In this document: positions 1 to 12,800 of the stretch, piece by piece
How the letters are laid out: each line of letters begins with the position of its first letter
How positions within the stretch are numbered: the first letter of the stretch is position 1
Assembly: GCA_963930775.1 (NCBI GenBank)
Contig: OZ005689.1
Coordinates: 32,163,235 to 32,227,234, forward strand
DNA from: Cliona cf. orientalis
Lineage: Eukaryota; Porifera; Demospongiae; Clionaida; Clionaidae
DNA: 64,000 nt
Direction of reading: 5' to 3'
Made by a program: the position numbers and the translations under genes
Notes under the pieces: generated by a model
Seen by the model: only the letters and a program-made list of their open reading frames with translations
The model's database searches: none
Told to the model about the DNA's origin: nothing

Positions 1-134
1 AGTATCTTGATTGGTGGTTGAACATACAACATGTGGGCATGATTTTCTCACAGATGTACCTATGGCAATATTTATAAATGCTTGCCATCCACGTTCTCTG
101 ACCCGGTTACCAAAGGATGGATGAATCATCTTGA

Positions 135-184
135 TAGTCTCGTGGGCCAGTACATCCCTTGTAAGGGGTTGGCCCGCGAGACTA
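135..184. repeat. Small foldback element, TAGTCTCG family
   Basis: Short inverted repeat beginning TAGTCTCGTGGGCCAG and ending TTGGCCCGCGAGACTA. It is flanked by TCATCTTGA on the left and TCATCTTAG on the right, which fits an old 9-bp target duplication with two changes. The termini match the larger foldbacks at 35935 and 44596. Confidence 0.6.
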
Positions 185-884
185 TCATCTTAGAACCTTG
201 GAACATCATCTCATGTTTTGAACATGTACGTACTTTTGATCCAGACCACGTGCCAGGGATTGATTTACGCGTGCGCAACCTATAACTAGTTAGTAATAAT
301 TATTGGTGACCCGGAAATGACTGACAGCACTGTTTACTATGGCGCTATATGACCATTTAGTACTTTTATTATGCTCTTAGAAGGCTTGTAGGAAACACTC
401 AGATAATGTTTAGCACACCAAATGTGGTTTACCCAGTGAACAAAAGGGTAAACTTACTTTTGGTGTTTGAATTATGTTCATGTCTGTTTTAGTTTGTGAG
501 ATTATCCAGCAACAAAAGTGTCCATCTTGTCAAGTAAATTATACCACCTTGAGGGATCTTGCACTCTTAGAGTATCTTCCAGCACAAAAGAATATGGTTC
601 ACCCGATAAAGCAAGACTGGGGCTTACTACTCATGCTGTGTAGAACCCTGTGAGAGCTTCACTTTCTAAGATAATTAATCCAGCAAAATCTATTGCCAGG
701 ACATCAAACATGTAGCTATACCAAAGGTTTTCACTCACAGAGCGCACACAGAACCACGCTCACCCCAAACTGGCTTTCAGCACATTGTACTACGACTATA
801 GTCTGCCGTAGAAGCCCTCACAGACGCTGACTCCGTTGTCAAGCCGACCGCCATTGGTGTTTCCAAGACAGCCTCTGTAGCTTC

Positions 885-1111
885 TTACCGCTCGCGATAT
901 TTTTTACCCGTAACGATGATTGCAAAAACGGAAATGTGTACTTTGTAATAGGGCGGCGCGCACGTTTCCAGTCCATCTGAAAGATAATGTATAGTCCCTG
1001 ATATTATTGCGTGTATTCGCGTAATACATACGCGCGCGTGCGTAATCATACGCACAAACACATAATTTCCGTTTTGCCATATCATTAAACAGTGGGTTTT
1101 AGTGTAGACTG
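885..1111. repeat. Decayed family-D element end
   Basis: Ends in TTTTAGTGTAGACTG, the right terminus of family D. Inside it has the same block of alternating ACGCGCG and CGTAATACATACG motifs as the complete copy at 8880-9810. The left end is not recognisable. Confidence 0.5.
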
Positions 1112-1766
1112 TCAAGCACACAAGTATTCCAAACAGGAGCAGCCAGTTTGGCATAATTTTGCACATCCTTAAGTACGGTAAGCATTAATACTCAGCTGGA
1201 GAACGGCGCAGTAGATCAATCTATATAATTATAGCTATTAGGCATAGCTATCCGAGTCACAGCTACCTTGTCACTGCATATCTGATAATCATACTAACCG
1301 TGAATGATATCCACTGGCATGGTTCCAACTCGAGATAAATAAGTGACTCTGGTCGATTGTTATCCAATAGTACAGAGCTATCATCCTTTTAGCTCAAGGC
1401 GCTAGGGCACACCACCACCGCACTGCGATTCTAAACATTGATGACGACCTTTACCAATCACGCACATGGTGTATGAGCATGCGCACTGAGTCGTTGCTAT
1501 GCAAGATCATGCACAAATAAGTATATAAATAAATATACACCGCATCCGGTTTCTCATGTATTCGGGGCTCGCTCAGGCTCGCCCCGAATTATTTTCAAAT
1601 TTCAGGTTTGGTGTACACTGTATAGTTCAGCCCCAAGGAGTGGGTCAATAGATTATTAATTTCTCACTACCCAATTGACCACATGCTTACTTAGAGGTCG
1701 AAAACACCAAATAGACAAATCAATTCTGTCAACACATGGTTGCCAAGGGTTGAGTACACATCTTGG

Positions 1767-1814
1767 TAGCCTAGTGGGCCAGCCCATCCCGTGTGAGGCT
1801 GGCCCACAAGACTA
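1767..1814. repeat. Small foldback element, TAGTCTCG family
   Basis: Begins TAGCCTAGTGGGCCAG and ends CTGGCCCACAAGACTA, an imperfect inverted repeat of about 20-bp arms. It is a decayed relative of the foldback at 135-184. The flanks (ACATCTTGG and TCATCTCAG) resemble each other weakly. Confidence 0.5.
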
Positions 1815-1988
1815 TCATCTCAGTACTTTTGCACACCATCTCCCATTCTGAAATCATCATACTGCCAAGGAAACTACCGGCTCCAGTATGGTCGTTGGAG
1901 TATGCACTTTGACCTAGACTATGAGCGTGAGTTCGAGTTGCGCATGCGCAAAGCTGGATCCTATAACCCCGCCCAGCTAGTTATTATA

Positions 1989-3345
1989 ACTAGTGGTGAT
2001 GAAAGTCATCTGTGCGGGGCGAGCCTTCGCGAAAATCACAAGATTTATCATGCTCATGGTATAGACTACCATCACATCGGCATGGGGCTGGTACCCCAGA
2101 CTACAGCATGCAGCATGTCGGTCAGTCCCAGGCTGATTCAGTTGCATGCATGAACAGTTGCCTTAATACAGGCCTGGTTCCTGTCTAAGAAGCTACCACG
2201 AGAGTGAAGGTATCATAGACTGCCAGTAGTCCAATGATGTTGATCACCTCAGTGTAGCTACTCCAGTCTACATCATGGTCATGACCATCATGAGTCCCAG
2301 ACTTGAAGCATATACCTGTACCAGGCTAAGCCAGGGGACAAGCCTCCATGCAGTCACCATCATGTTCAGAGAAGTATCAGTGACGTTAATAGTAGACCTG
2401 AGCCTTGCCACCATGGTCCAGCACTCACCTTTCCAGTTTAAATTCATGCATTTGCCTACACCGTGATCTACCAACTTGAGTTGTCATTCAGATCGTGTTT
2501 AGTGCATGTGTAGTAAGTATGCGCTTGACGACCATTACCTATGCGTAGTAATTAATTAATCAACTCTCTCCTTACTGAAATGATCACCCCACAAATTAAA
2601 CATACAAGAATATATGTGACCGGATTTGGGAAAACCCTCCGTATGGGATTTTTTCAGAAAATTGAGTTGGATGCATGGTTGATAAGCTCTACCATAGAGC
2701 TAACCCGCGTTCAAGTCTTAGGCCGATCGCGTGCTTCGTTGTGGAGATACAGCGCTTTGTTTGTGATCGCGCCACACCCCCAATAATCGAGAAATTATGG
2801 TCTGAAGGCGTTGCTATGCACGCGTATGGCGTTTCTGCATACTACGCGTGACTCGGAAATCAATTAAATGGACCTGGGCGGAGCCGTTCGAAATGAACGT
2901 AAAGATCGAGCAAGAGTTGAATTTCGTTGTTGACAAGGACAGGCGATTGTTCTTAGATGCCCAAGAAGCTAAAAGGGTAAGCCAACGTACAGTAGATCGA
3001 TGAATCTAGCTGTATCTACTAGGTAGAGAATTCTAATTACCGCCCATAGCAACAGGCTCCGTGTACGGTGGCTGTGCCGACTAGGTGGGTCAAAATGAAG
3101 GCTTATTTCGCCTTCGTATAGCACGACTAGCCTCCGTAGAAGACGGCAACAGTTAGAAGAAGGGTTGTTGGACATGTATATGACAAAATCTGGACTTTGG
3201 CAAATTTAGACCTGAGCTACTAAAAACGCGCATTGCGCGAATCGCGCGCGGATCCCATACAGAGGGTTTTCCCAAATCCGGTCACATATATATAACCGCT
3301 TCCTGTACCTCGTGTATTCGGGGCTTTCTCAGGCTCGCCCCGAAT
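1989..3345. mobile_element. Family-B nonautonomous element interrupted by a family-A element
   Basis: The left end is ACTAGTGGTGATGAAA followed by a GGGGCGAGCCT block. The right end is a palindromic GGGGCTCGCTCAGGCTCGCCCC-type block near 3320-3345. The same two ends bound copies at 18620-19213 and 35504-36224, with partial copies near 1541-1591 and 13696. A family-A element sits inside at 2615-3286, so B is the older insertion. No coding capacity is seen. Confidence 0.6.
2615..3286. mobile_element. Family-A nonautonomous TIR element, copy 1
   Basis: 672 bp with inverted ends starting TGTGACCGGATTTGGGAAAA, flanked by TATA on both sides. Four copies lie in the window (7578, 14359 and 20828-27608 are the others). 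All carry the same internal blocks: a perfect hairpin AGCTCTACCATAGAGCT, a short ATG frame starting MNVKIEQELNF that runs into a GTRAGC splice donor, and on the other strand a 67-68 codon frame starting MSNNPSSNCCRLL. It lacks a transposase. Confidence 0.85.
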
Positions 3346-3352
3346 TATTTGT

Positions 3353-4100
3353 AGTTAAAGTGTCAAACCTGCGCAGGCGCACCAAGGCGCCACGCCTGCA
3401 ATGCAGCTACAACACATACATACTTTTAAAAGTGACAACCCAAATCAATTCTATTTGACTTACAGAACATGGGAGTGCGGTTTTGCTAACAAGCTAGGTG
3501 AGACAATTAAAAAGTGATGAACATCCACCCACGCATTTTTTTCCTACATCAACCTTAATTGGGGTGCACTAGATAAATGGTTGAAGGTACCCAATTAATG
3601 GCTTGCAACTGTCGTGTTGGCCCATGACCCTCTCTCATCATTGGCCTCCCCTATGACTACCCACACCCTTCTGGTAGCTGATACTTTGCCTAAAACAACT
3701 TTGTTGCTATAGGCATTGGCCAACAAAGGCCATTGCAAGGAAGTGATGCAATGTGTTACAGATTGTAAGTGCAATACTGCAGTACATAGCTACTAATTTT
3801 TGTATTGGACCTTTTCCCTATTGATTAAACTTTGCTGGACCATTACTTTTGCCTGCTCGCTGGTTTTTGTGTTGTTTACAAGTGCACTGCTCTGTGATGG
3901 AATTACGTTCTCAAGTTGAAGTGAGTGCCAACTGTTTGTACTTTCTTTTTGTATTAGCACATTGATTTCTTCAAGTCCAGGGATTTTTCTAGAAAACTCG
4001 ATCGGGGGGGGGGGGGGGGGGGGGTGGCAAATTGGGATTTCCTAAAGTTGAGGGGGGTCAGCGATAGTTAGCAAGTGGTAAGGTTTTAGGGCTGAATTGT
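3353..4100. other. Intergenic, no gene seen
   Basis: No coding signal. It contains a segment near 3440-3560 related to one at 14156-14270 and a run of about 20 G at 4004-4024. Confidence 0.5.
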
Positions 4101-5448
4101 ACAAGTATAAAAAACAATTGAATAAAATTGAAGGATAAAGTAGGGATGGCAGGGCCAAAAAGTACACAAATAAGATTTGTGGGGATAATCACATCCACTA
4201 TACATCCCTACGCTTGCTTTTCTCGCACCTATTGATGTTGATTCCCATACGGGAAGCGGGTACTTCTGCTTCAGTTTGATAGTACTAGCTATCCTTTGAG
4301 TCTTCTTGACTCTCAGTATGCATGTGGGAGAAATTGTTATTAAATTTTATTACGACTCCTGAGGGGGTTGCTGGTCAGTTGATTGTTGCAGCTACCAAGA
4401 GTATATAATAGAGAGAGAAGGGAGAGTATCCTACTCCATATACCCTCGTGCAAACGCATTGTGGATGATTAAATCCGTATAGCTTTGCAAAAGGTCCTAT
4501 ATTACACATACCACCTTGTAGTCTTGCAGCTACTCAAAAAGCAAGCGTAGGGATGTATAGTGGATGTGATTATCCCCACAAATCTTGTTTGTGTACTTTT
4601 TGGTCCTGCCATCCCTACTTCATCCTTCAATTTTATTCAATTGTTTTTTATACTTGTTACTGTTCTTGTTTTATTGCCTTCTGGGCAAAACCGGCGATTC
4701 ATATCTTTCAGCAATATCATCTGGCATGATTTGCCCATTCAATTATCAACTTTATTGTGAATGGTTAAACCTAATTAAATTGTCTGTATTTTCTTTAACT
4801 TCACTGTCTTATAAAATTTAAGTGTGAGTGTATAATAATTACAAGTATAAAAAACAATTGAATAAAATTGAAGGATGAAGTAGGGATGGCAGGGCCCAAA
4901 AGTACACAAACAAGATTTGTGGGGATAATCACATCCACTATACATCCCTACGCTTGCTTTTCTCGCATCTATTGATGTCGATTCCCATACAGGGATTAAG
5001 TGGGCACTTCTGCTTCAGTTTGATAGTGCTAGCTACCCTTTGAGTCTTGTTGACTCTATGCATGTGGGAGAAATTATTATTAAATTTTAATATGACTCGT
5101 GAGGGGATTGCTAAGTCAGTTGCATTGTTGCAGCTACTCAAAAAGCAAGCGTAGGGATATTTATGTATAGTGGATGTGATTATCCCCACAATTCTTGTTT
5201 GTGTACTTTTGGGCCTTACCATCCCTATTTTATCCTTCAATTTTATTCAATTGTTTTTTATACTTGTTACTGTTTTTTTTATTGCCCTATGCGCAAAACC
5301 AGAAATTCATATCTTTCAGCAATATCATCTAGCATAATTTGCCCATTCAATTCTCAACTTCATTGTGAATGGTTAAGCCTTATTAAACTGTTTGTATTTT
5401 CTTTAAGTTCACTATCTTATAAAATTTAAGTGTGAGTGTATAATAATT
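4101..5448. repeat. Two tandem units, each with a family-C element
   Basis: Two successive units (4101-4840 and 4841-5448) share both a family-C inverted-repeat element and the same trailing sequence ending ATAAAATTTAAGTGTGAG. The C elements lie at about 4101-4657 and 4841-5267. They start ACAAGTATAAAAAACAATTG, end in its complement, and carry long inner inverted repeats around GGGGATAATCACATCC. Inner frames are short and not convincing as genes. Confidence 0.7.
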
Positions 5449-7430
5449 ATAATAGTGTACTTAGTAGAGATCTTCAAATTATATGTTCCTGGATATAGCA
5501 TCAAAAGGTTGAACGTAGCTGGATGAGTGTACACATGTAATGATTTCAGGTTGTCGACAACCTCGGAGTGAAAGGTAGCACATTTAATGTACTGAACGGA
5601 GAAATGATCCATTAGCATCAATTTTATGCACAGAAACGAATGGACACTGGTGTTGAAGAAACGTAGCACATTATTGCCAGCTATGATGCTACCATGATAC
5701 TAAAATCATCCATGCAGTCAGTCACTGTCCCAGAATGTTTTCTTTTGCACCATACACTACTGAGCATACCATAAATCATGATCAGTGGGATTCTCGAGAC
5801 ATAGCTAGCTGCAGCTGCATGCAGATAACCAGTGCCAATCCGTTGTTCCAACCCTATGACTATAGTATACGTAGTAATAGTATGGCCAATGCGATTGTAC
5901 CCATGCCCCTCTCATTAACTCGTTCCTAGCTCCTGGGCCACAAGTTTAGCTGCAGTAGCAGCCGCGATGATAACTTTCTGCTTAGAGAACGATATTTAGA
6001 TGCCAGTAAGTTTATTGTTGGTAGCAGCTAGCCATTGATACTCGATCGACACTTTCGAGGCGCGAGCACTCGATGGAGCGCTAGCGCTCGAGCTCGAGCT
6101 AGCTATCTATGTTACTTGCAAATTTGTCACGTCACTAGCTGTATGCCGGCGCGCGCCAGACTTCTGTCACATGACTTTACCGTGGCTACACATTATGAGC
6201 ATGTGCATTATATGACAAAATGGCATATCGGGCACGCCCAATAATTAACCCGTTGCATAAACTCACGATCGGCGTTCCTGTCAAGATAAAAGAAAAGTTG
6301 CGTGTCACTGCACTGCGCGCTACAAAATGGAGTCGATTTATACCCTAACTAAGGTGAGCGGTCAAGGCAGTCTTGAGTTAGCCCTGATAATAAAAAAGAA
6401 AGAAAGAATGAGAAACAGCTATTGTTTTGATGAACGATATTGGTCTTGATGATACAGAATTTGCTGCAGATTCTGTTTTTCACAGTTAGAAATTCCATAA
6501 AATTACCTGTTCTGAGATATTTGGGTGTTTGTAATGTATTACATATATATTATGGGAGTGTTTGGGTCATCCCTACTTATAGAGTCTACCGATTCTATAA
6601 TAATAGTGTACTTAGTAGAAATCTTCAATTTAAATGTTCTTGGATGTAGCATCAAAAGGTTGATCGTAGATGAGTGTACACATGTAATGATTTCAGGTTG
6701 TCCACAATCTCGGAGTGAAAGGTAATTAGCACATTTAATGTAGCCATGCCCCTCATTAACTCGTTCCTAGCTCCTGGGCCACAAGTTTAGCTGCAGTAGC
6801 AGCCGCGATGATAACTTTTGCTTAGAGAACGAACTTTAGATGCCAGTAACCTTATTGTTGGTAGCAGCTAGCCATTAATACACGATTGGCACTTCGAGGC
6901 ACGAGCACTCGATGGAGCGCTAGCACTGTAGCTACCTGGCAAATTTGTCACATCACTAGCTGTATTGCCGGCGCGTGCCAGACTTCTGTCACATGACTTT
7001 ACCATGGCAACACATTATGAACATGCGCATTATATGACAAATGGTGTATCAATAATTAACCCGTTGCATAAACTCACAATCACGTATCTGTCAAGATAAA
7101 CAAAAAGTTGCGTGTCACTGCACTGCGTGGTACAAAATGGAGTCGATTTATACCCAAAGTAAGGTGAGCGGTCAAGGCAGTCTTGAGTTAGCCCTGATAA
7201 TAGAAAAGAAAGAAAGAAAGAGAAATGGCTATTTTTCAAACGTCTGGTTCTGACATGTACAATTGTTTTGATGAATGATATCGGTCTAGATGATACAGAA
7301 TTTGCTGGAGATTCTGTTTTTCACAGTTAGAAATTCCACAAAATTACCTGTTCCGAGATATTTGGGTGTTTGTAATGTATTACATATATGGGAGTGTTCG
7401 GGCCTTCCCTACTTATAGTCTACCGACTCT
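5449..7430. repeat. Diverged tandem duplication of about 1 kb
   Basis: The blocks at 5452-5600 and 5900-6480 recur in the same order at 6601-6740 and 6745-7400, including CTCCTGGGCCACAAGTTTAG and GCACTCGATGGAGCGCTAGC. Small indels separate the copies. No gene is recognised in either unit. Confidence 0.65.
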
Positions 7431-7577
7431 ATGATATTTATTGTTACGCTCCTGCACCTGCAGGTGTAATGCTGCTTTAGTAATAGAAAATACATGACAT
7501 TGTAGTGGGGTCGATGAGACCATATCAAGGAGTGGGTGCAGGAGGCCTAGGGGTGCGGAAGCTTTAGCATATTTATA

Positions 7578-8246
7578 TGTGACCGGATTTGGGAAAACCC
7601 TCCGCATGGAATTTTTTCAGAAAATTGAGTTTGATGCATGGTTGATAAGCTCTACCATAGAGCTAACCCGCGTTCAAGTATTAGGCCGATCGTACGCTTG
7701 GTTGTGGAGATACAGCGCTTTGTTTGCGATCGCGCCACACCCCCCATAATCGAGAAATTACGGTCTAAAGGCGTTGCTATGCACGCGTATGGCGTTTCCG
7801 CATACTAGCGTGACCCGGAAATCAATTAAATGGACCTGGGCGGAGCCGTTCGAAATGAACGTAAAGATCGAGCAAGAGTTGAATTTCGTTGTTGACAACG
7901 ACAGACGATTGTTCTTAGATGCCCAAGAAGCTAAAAAGGTGAGCGAACGTACAGTAGATCGATGAATCTAGCTGTCTCTAGGTAGATTATTCTAATTACC
8001 GCCCATAGCAACGGGCTCCGTGTACGGCGGCTGTGCCGACTAGGTGGGTCGAAATGGAGGCTTATTTCGCCTTCGTATAGCACGACTAGCCTCCGTAGAA
8101 GACGGCAACAGTTAGAAGAAGGGTTGTTCGACATGTATATGACAAAATCTGGACTTTGACAAATTTCTACCTGAGGCTACTAAAAACGCGTATTGCGCGA
8201 ATCGCGCGCGGATCCCTTACGGAGGGTTTTCCCAAATCCGGTCACA
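7578..8246. mobile_element. Family-A nonautonomous TIR element, copy 2
   Basis: Same TGTGACCGG ends and internal blocks as the copy at 2615, flanked by TA on both sides. Here the short forward frame is open from ATG 7774 through SIKWTWAEPFEMNVKIEQ and on past the GTGAGC donor near 7939. Confidence 0.85.
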
Positions 8247-8879
8247 TATTTTAAGAGTGTAAAAAAATGGCTTTCCACTATGATTACTCCGGTAACCTAC
8301 CAAATTATCGGAACTACACCATTAAGGTATTGGGAGCTACAGTACTCTGTTGTTAGTGAAACTATCATCATTGATCAACACCTACCTCAGGGGGGCAAAA
8401 TCATTTTCAGGGGGGATTGCCCTCTTGCTCCCCCCCCCCCTAAAAAATCTGCAAGTCCTCCTTTGATTGAGATTGTGTCACCCCAGAAAAAATCTTCTAA
8501 CTAGAGCGCTCTCGCATCTGCATACTGCTTATACAGATGAGAGCTGCAGCAGTATGCTGAAATACAGAATTTTGTGATAAGCATGAACACAATTCTTTGA
8601 CGACTTCAACAGATTTTTTGTGCTTACAAGTCACTCAGCTGCCAAATCTCCTGATCTGGAGATTTTTGTGCTGATGATAGACAAAATCCCTTGTGCATGC
8701 ATGCGTGGTAATAACCAGTAACATAAAATTAATGGTAGTACATGTATAGTGCTAATGTAATTAGCACATAATCTGATATCAGTAGTTTGGCCAGTGGGAT
8801 TACCATCCTTAGACAGAACTTTAGTGAGTTAAGTGAAGTGGTTTAGAAGTAATCCCAGAAAACCCATAACATGTGTGGT
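8247..8879. other. Intergenic, no gene seen
   Basis: Unrecognised sequence with one C-rich tract (about 8430-8441). The 103-codon frame that overlaps it starts inside the family-A end and has no protein-like features. Confidence 0.5.
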
Positions 8880-9810
8880 CAGTCTACACTAAGACCACCG
8901 GAAGTCCATATACGTACAATACATTTTAATGTCAACGCGCGGTTTGCATGGCGCCTATGGGGGTTAATGATATGCATGCCATACACGTGGGGTCAAAAAT
9001 AGTGCATGTCTATGTACAACTGTATCTTCTAGTGTGAGTTAGCTATCGTTCTATCTAAAGTACCATTGTAAAGAAGAAGAGCTGAGCTTCACATTGATAC
9101 CAAGAACAAGACTAAGCGTGCTGAGATGACAGAAGTAGACATGAACCAGTTTTCAGCCGCGTATGGCTGATGGCATCTTTGAATTCGGGGCAAATCTGTA
9201 ACACTCACACCAGCACTAGGGGACTTGGTCCACTAGTAGGTAAGTACCAGGGCAGTTACTCCGTTGAATCCCGAGTCTTCCAGGGTCACCCAGCCACCAC
9301 GAGCACTCTTTGAAAATCTAAAATAATTTATCACTTTAGCCTGTTTTATTTTCTTGATAGTAGCTAGCTAGACTGTCAACTAAAGAAAATACTGAACTTT
9401 AGCTACTAAATTAGCTATGTTATAGCTACCAACTCTTCGTCTTGAGTACTTTCTTCCTGACAGTTCAACTCGCTCGTCCATTTCTTGATCTTTTCTGGCT
9501 GAATGGAACTTTGAATTCGGGGCAAATCTGTAACACTCATTCCAGAACGAAAAACGAGGCATCCTCGATGTCTATACCATAGTGGCAGTGTATAGCAATA
9601 GCGTGGAATAGAACCGCTCGAGGCGCTTCGAGAAACGAGCCTTCGAAAACGAGAAAAATTCATTCTGTCCTGGGTAGGGCGCGGTACACGGATAGATATA
9701 CGGACGTATACGAGATTATTGCGTGTACCCGCGTAATACGTACGCGTAATCATACGCAGGAAAACATCATTTCCGTTTTGCCATTAAATGGTAGGTCTTA
9801 GTGTAGACTG
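8880..9810. mobile_element. Family-D nonautonomous TIR element, copy 1
   Basis: 931 bp starting CAGTCTACACTAAGACC and ending in the complement, GGTCTTAGTGTAGACTG. TGGT lies immediately outside both ends, which fits a 4-bp target duplication. A second copy at 18287-20535 is flanked by AAAA on both sides. It ends only 38 bp before the first visible exon of the Mutator-like gene, so it probably inserted in that gene's 5' intron. Confidence 0.7.
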
Positions 9811-9848
9811 TGGTGTACGCTACCTCAGTTCTTTTACTTCATTTATAG

Positions 9849-12800
9849 GACTTTGATATCAGTTTCACTACAAATGAAGATCCTGCTGATGAATCGTTTG
9901 TGATTGAATCTGCTGATGATTCTATTCACCTCTCTACACCACCTCCTCCGTATATATGTAGTCGTACCATACAGGCTGTTAATGTACCACAGAAGCTTTG
10001 CTTTATGGACTTGACCCAGCTCGATAAGTTCATAAAGCAATTAAATAGTATGCGAATGTGTGCCACACAAGGGTGCATGGGTGAACTAACTCCCGTTAAA
10101 GTGAGCACCTTTGGGCTTGGAGGAGCTGTTTCCATAAAATATAACTGTAATGGTTGTGGTAAACATGAGGCACACTTTGAAACATCCTCCAAGAATGAGT
10201 TGTACAATACCAGTGACATTAGTATGTCAGTACAGGTGGCATTCATTGTGGCAGGATGCACCCATACCACCTATTACAAGACATTAAAGCATGCACTGGG
10301 TATTGACGCTGTTCAGTGGACTACCTTTCAGTCAACCATCAAACGAATGTTTCCCATTGTACAAGAGATGGTTGACAGAATGTGTGAAGAAGCTAAAACA
10401 GAGATGAAAACCATGAACCAAGATGAACTTGGTTCATGGAGTCGTGCTGTCACATCTGCTGACGGTGCATGGATGACACGTGGTCATCACAGCAAGAATT
10501 TTACCTTCAGTATTCGCAATTATTATACTGGAGCTCTTCTTTATCGAAAGCATCTCTGCCAGAAAGGCAGAGATACTTTGATGAATGAGGAACTCTACCA
10601 GGGAACATCCAAGGGAGCAGAGGGATATGCAGCACGCCTCACTTTCAAAAAGGCAAAGGAGGAAGGCATCAACATTGCTATTCATTGGCAAGATGCTGAC
10701 TCCTCCTCTTCAAATGCAATGATAGAGCACTTTCCTGATGCAGAGATAATGATCTGTGGTGGGCATGCTGGGAAGGCTCACAAAAAGCAACTGGAAACAC
10801 TTGCTAAAAAGAAATCTTTCACTGATACGTACAAAAAGAAGTATTGTAAAAGATTTCCACAGGTTGATTCAGTGGTGTGTCATTGTGAGAAACGACACAC
10901 ACCTGGGTGTGGCTGTTTGTCAGTTGCATTTATAGAGAAAGCACGGAACAATTTTTCATTTATTCTCTCAAACAGCGAGTCTGCGCACGATTTTGCTGAA
11001 GCTTTGAAAGTATTGCCTAGGCATGCACGTGATGAACACGAGTGGGATGGAGGGAAGTGCATGTTTCATGAACTAAAAGTGTGCTCTTGTGGCAAGTGTG
11101 AAGATGATGCTGATCTCAAGTGTGATGGCAAGGATTATCACACCAGACAGATACTTAAGTGTCCTATGCACTCCTTAGCCTATGAAATTGAGTGCCATCA
11201 AAGGGCTTCAATGTCTGAAAAATTAGTTCACCCCATTCTCAAACGAGGCCACTCAAACTGGCTTGAAGCGTCACATAACATTTTTATACGCTTTCGGCCA
11301 AAGCATATCCACCTGGAAAGGCTTCATTATACTCTGTCCACAGAACTTGCATTACTACAGTCTAACATGACATACATGTATCGAAAGCGTGGACCACAGT
11401 ATCATTGGGTTGTTGAATTGTTCAGACGTTTGAAGATACCAGTGTATGATGATGTTCACCGAGCACTTGAAAATTTCAATGATCTGAGAATGAAGCAACT
11501 GGAGTTGGCAAAGACTGAAAAGTCCAAAAAGAGGAGGATCCAACTAAAAGGAGAGAGGACAAAAGATGCACAGCGCCGTAAGCTGTGGTCAAAAAAGCAT
11601 GGCCATGATACGTATGGTGATGATGAAGACAGTGATACAGCTGAACTCATGCCCAAGGTAACAAAGAAAGGTAAAAAGGGACAAATATCTATTAAAGGGA
11701 AGTGTAAAGCATGTGGGTCCTCAACTCACTTGCGGTCCTCCAATAAGTTGTGCCCCTACAACAAAAAGCGAGTTGGTGATGCTCCCACTCTACCACACAA
11801 ACATGATGTATCATCTTCATTTGAGAGTGACCTGTCAGAAAACCAAGATGACAATTTGTCACCATCAGGTGACTTTTTGTCTCAGACAGATGAAAGTGAT
11901 AGTACATCTGCTGATGATTGGTGCTATGAAGATGACATCATTAGTAGTGACATGTGTGTATGTGGAGCACTTGGTCGAGCACACAAACGAGATTGTCCCA
12001 TGAGTTCAAGGTGTAGTCTTCCTACAGAAATATATCATACAGATTCTCGACTGAATCAGTCTGATTTTGAATGGGGGGCTGTTGCCAAGGCTCAGCCGAA
12101 ATTAAGCAAGTCTGGCAAGAGGATTTGTCAGGAAGATGATGAGCTTCCTGTAACGAAAAAACCTCGAACCATTACATCCTCTTTTGAGGTTGGAGACTAT
12201 GTCTGCCTGCATAGTATTAGATTGATTAATCAGCATGTACCCTGTCGTATAGTGACAAAATCTAGGAAAGGCTACCAGCTTTACTGCAGGAAAGGCATTC
12301 TCAACTGAAGCTACTCCAGCAAAGAGCTAACCATCTTAGATGGTGACAGTTTTATTTCACTTGACACCTGGCGTCGAGCATCCAGAATCTCTTTTAAGAC
12401 TGTAACAGATGATCTAACTTGTTTGGAGAAATGCGATTGCAATATTAGCAGCAAGTCCATAGAAAGTGTGATTGACCTCACTGATGATTCTGATGTGATG
12501 AGTACTGATAGTGCAATGTGGGTGTGCAATGTATTGTACTCTCTATCTAATGATGACAAGGAAATAACATTGTCACCGTCTGGTTGGCTCAACGATAGCA
12601 TCATCTCAGCTGCACAGATGCTCATATTACAGCATTTCCCTCACGTGTCTGGACTGCAACCACCAACGCTTCAGCAAGCTTGGGCATTTGATGTGCATAG
12701 AGAATTTGTTCAGATTCTTCACATTCACAACAGCCACTGGTGTGTTGTTTCTAATATTGGATGTGAGGATGGAGTAATTAATTACTATGACAGCATGTAT

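Larger units (their letters stand above)
1..1988. other. Gene-free repeat-rich region
   Basis: I see no reading frame here with recognisable protein features. The stretch holds two small foldback elements, the decayed end of a family-D element and a solo right end of family B at about 1541-1591. The rest is AT-rich single-copy or unrecognised sequence. Confidence 0.6.

Noticed and set aside
9415..9753. 112-codon minus-strand frame
   Set aside because: Lies wholly within family-D element 8880-9810 and is not open in the second copy at 20160-20535.
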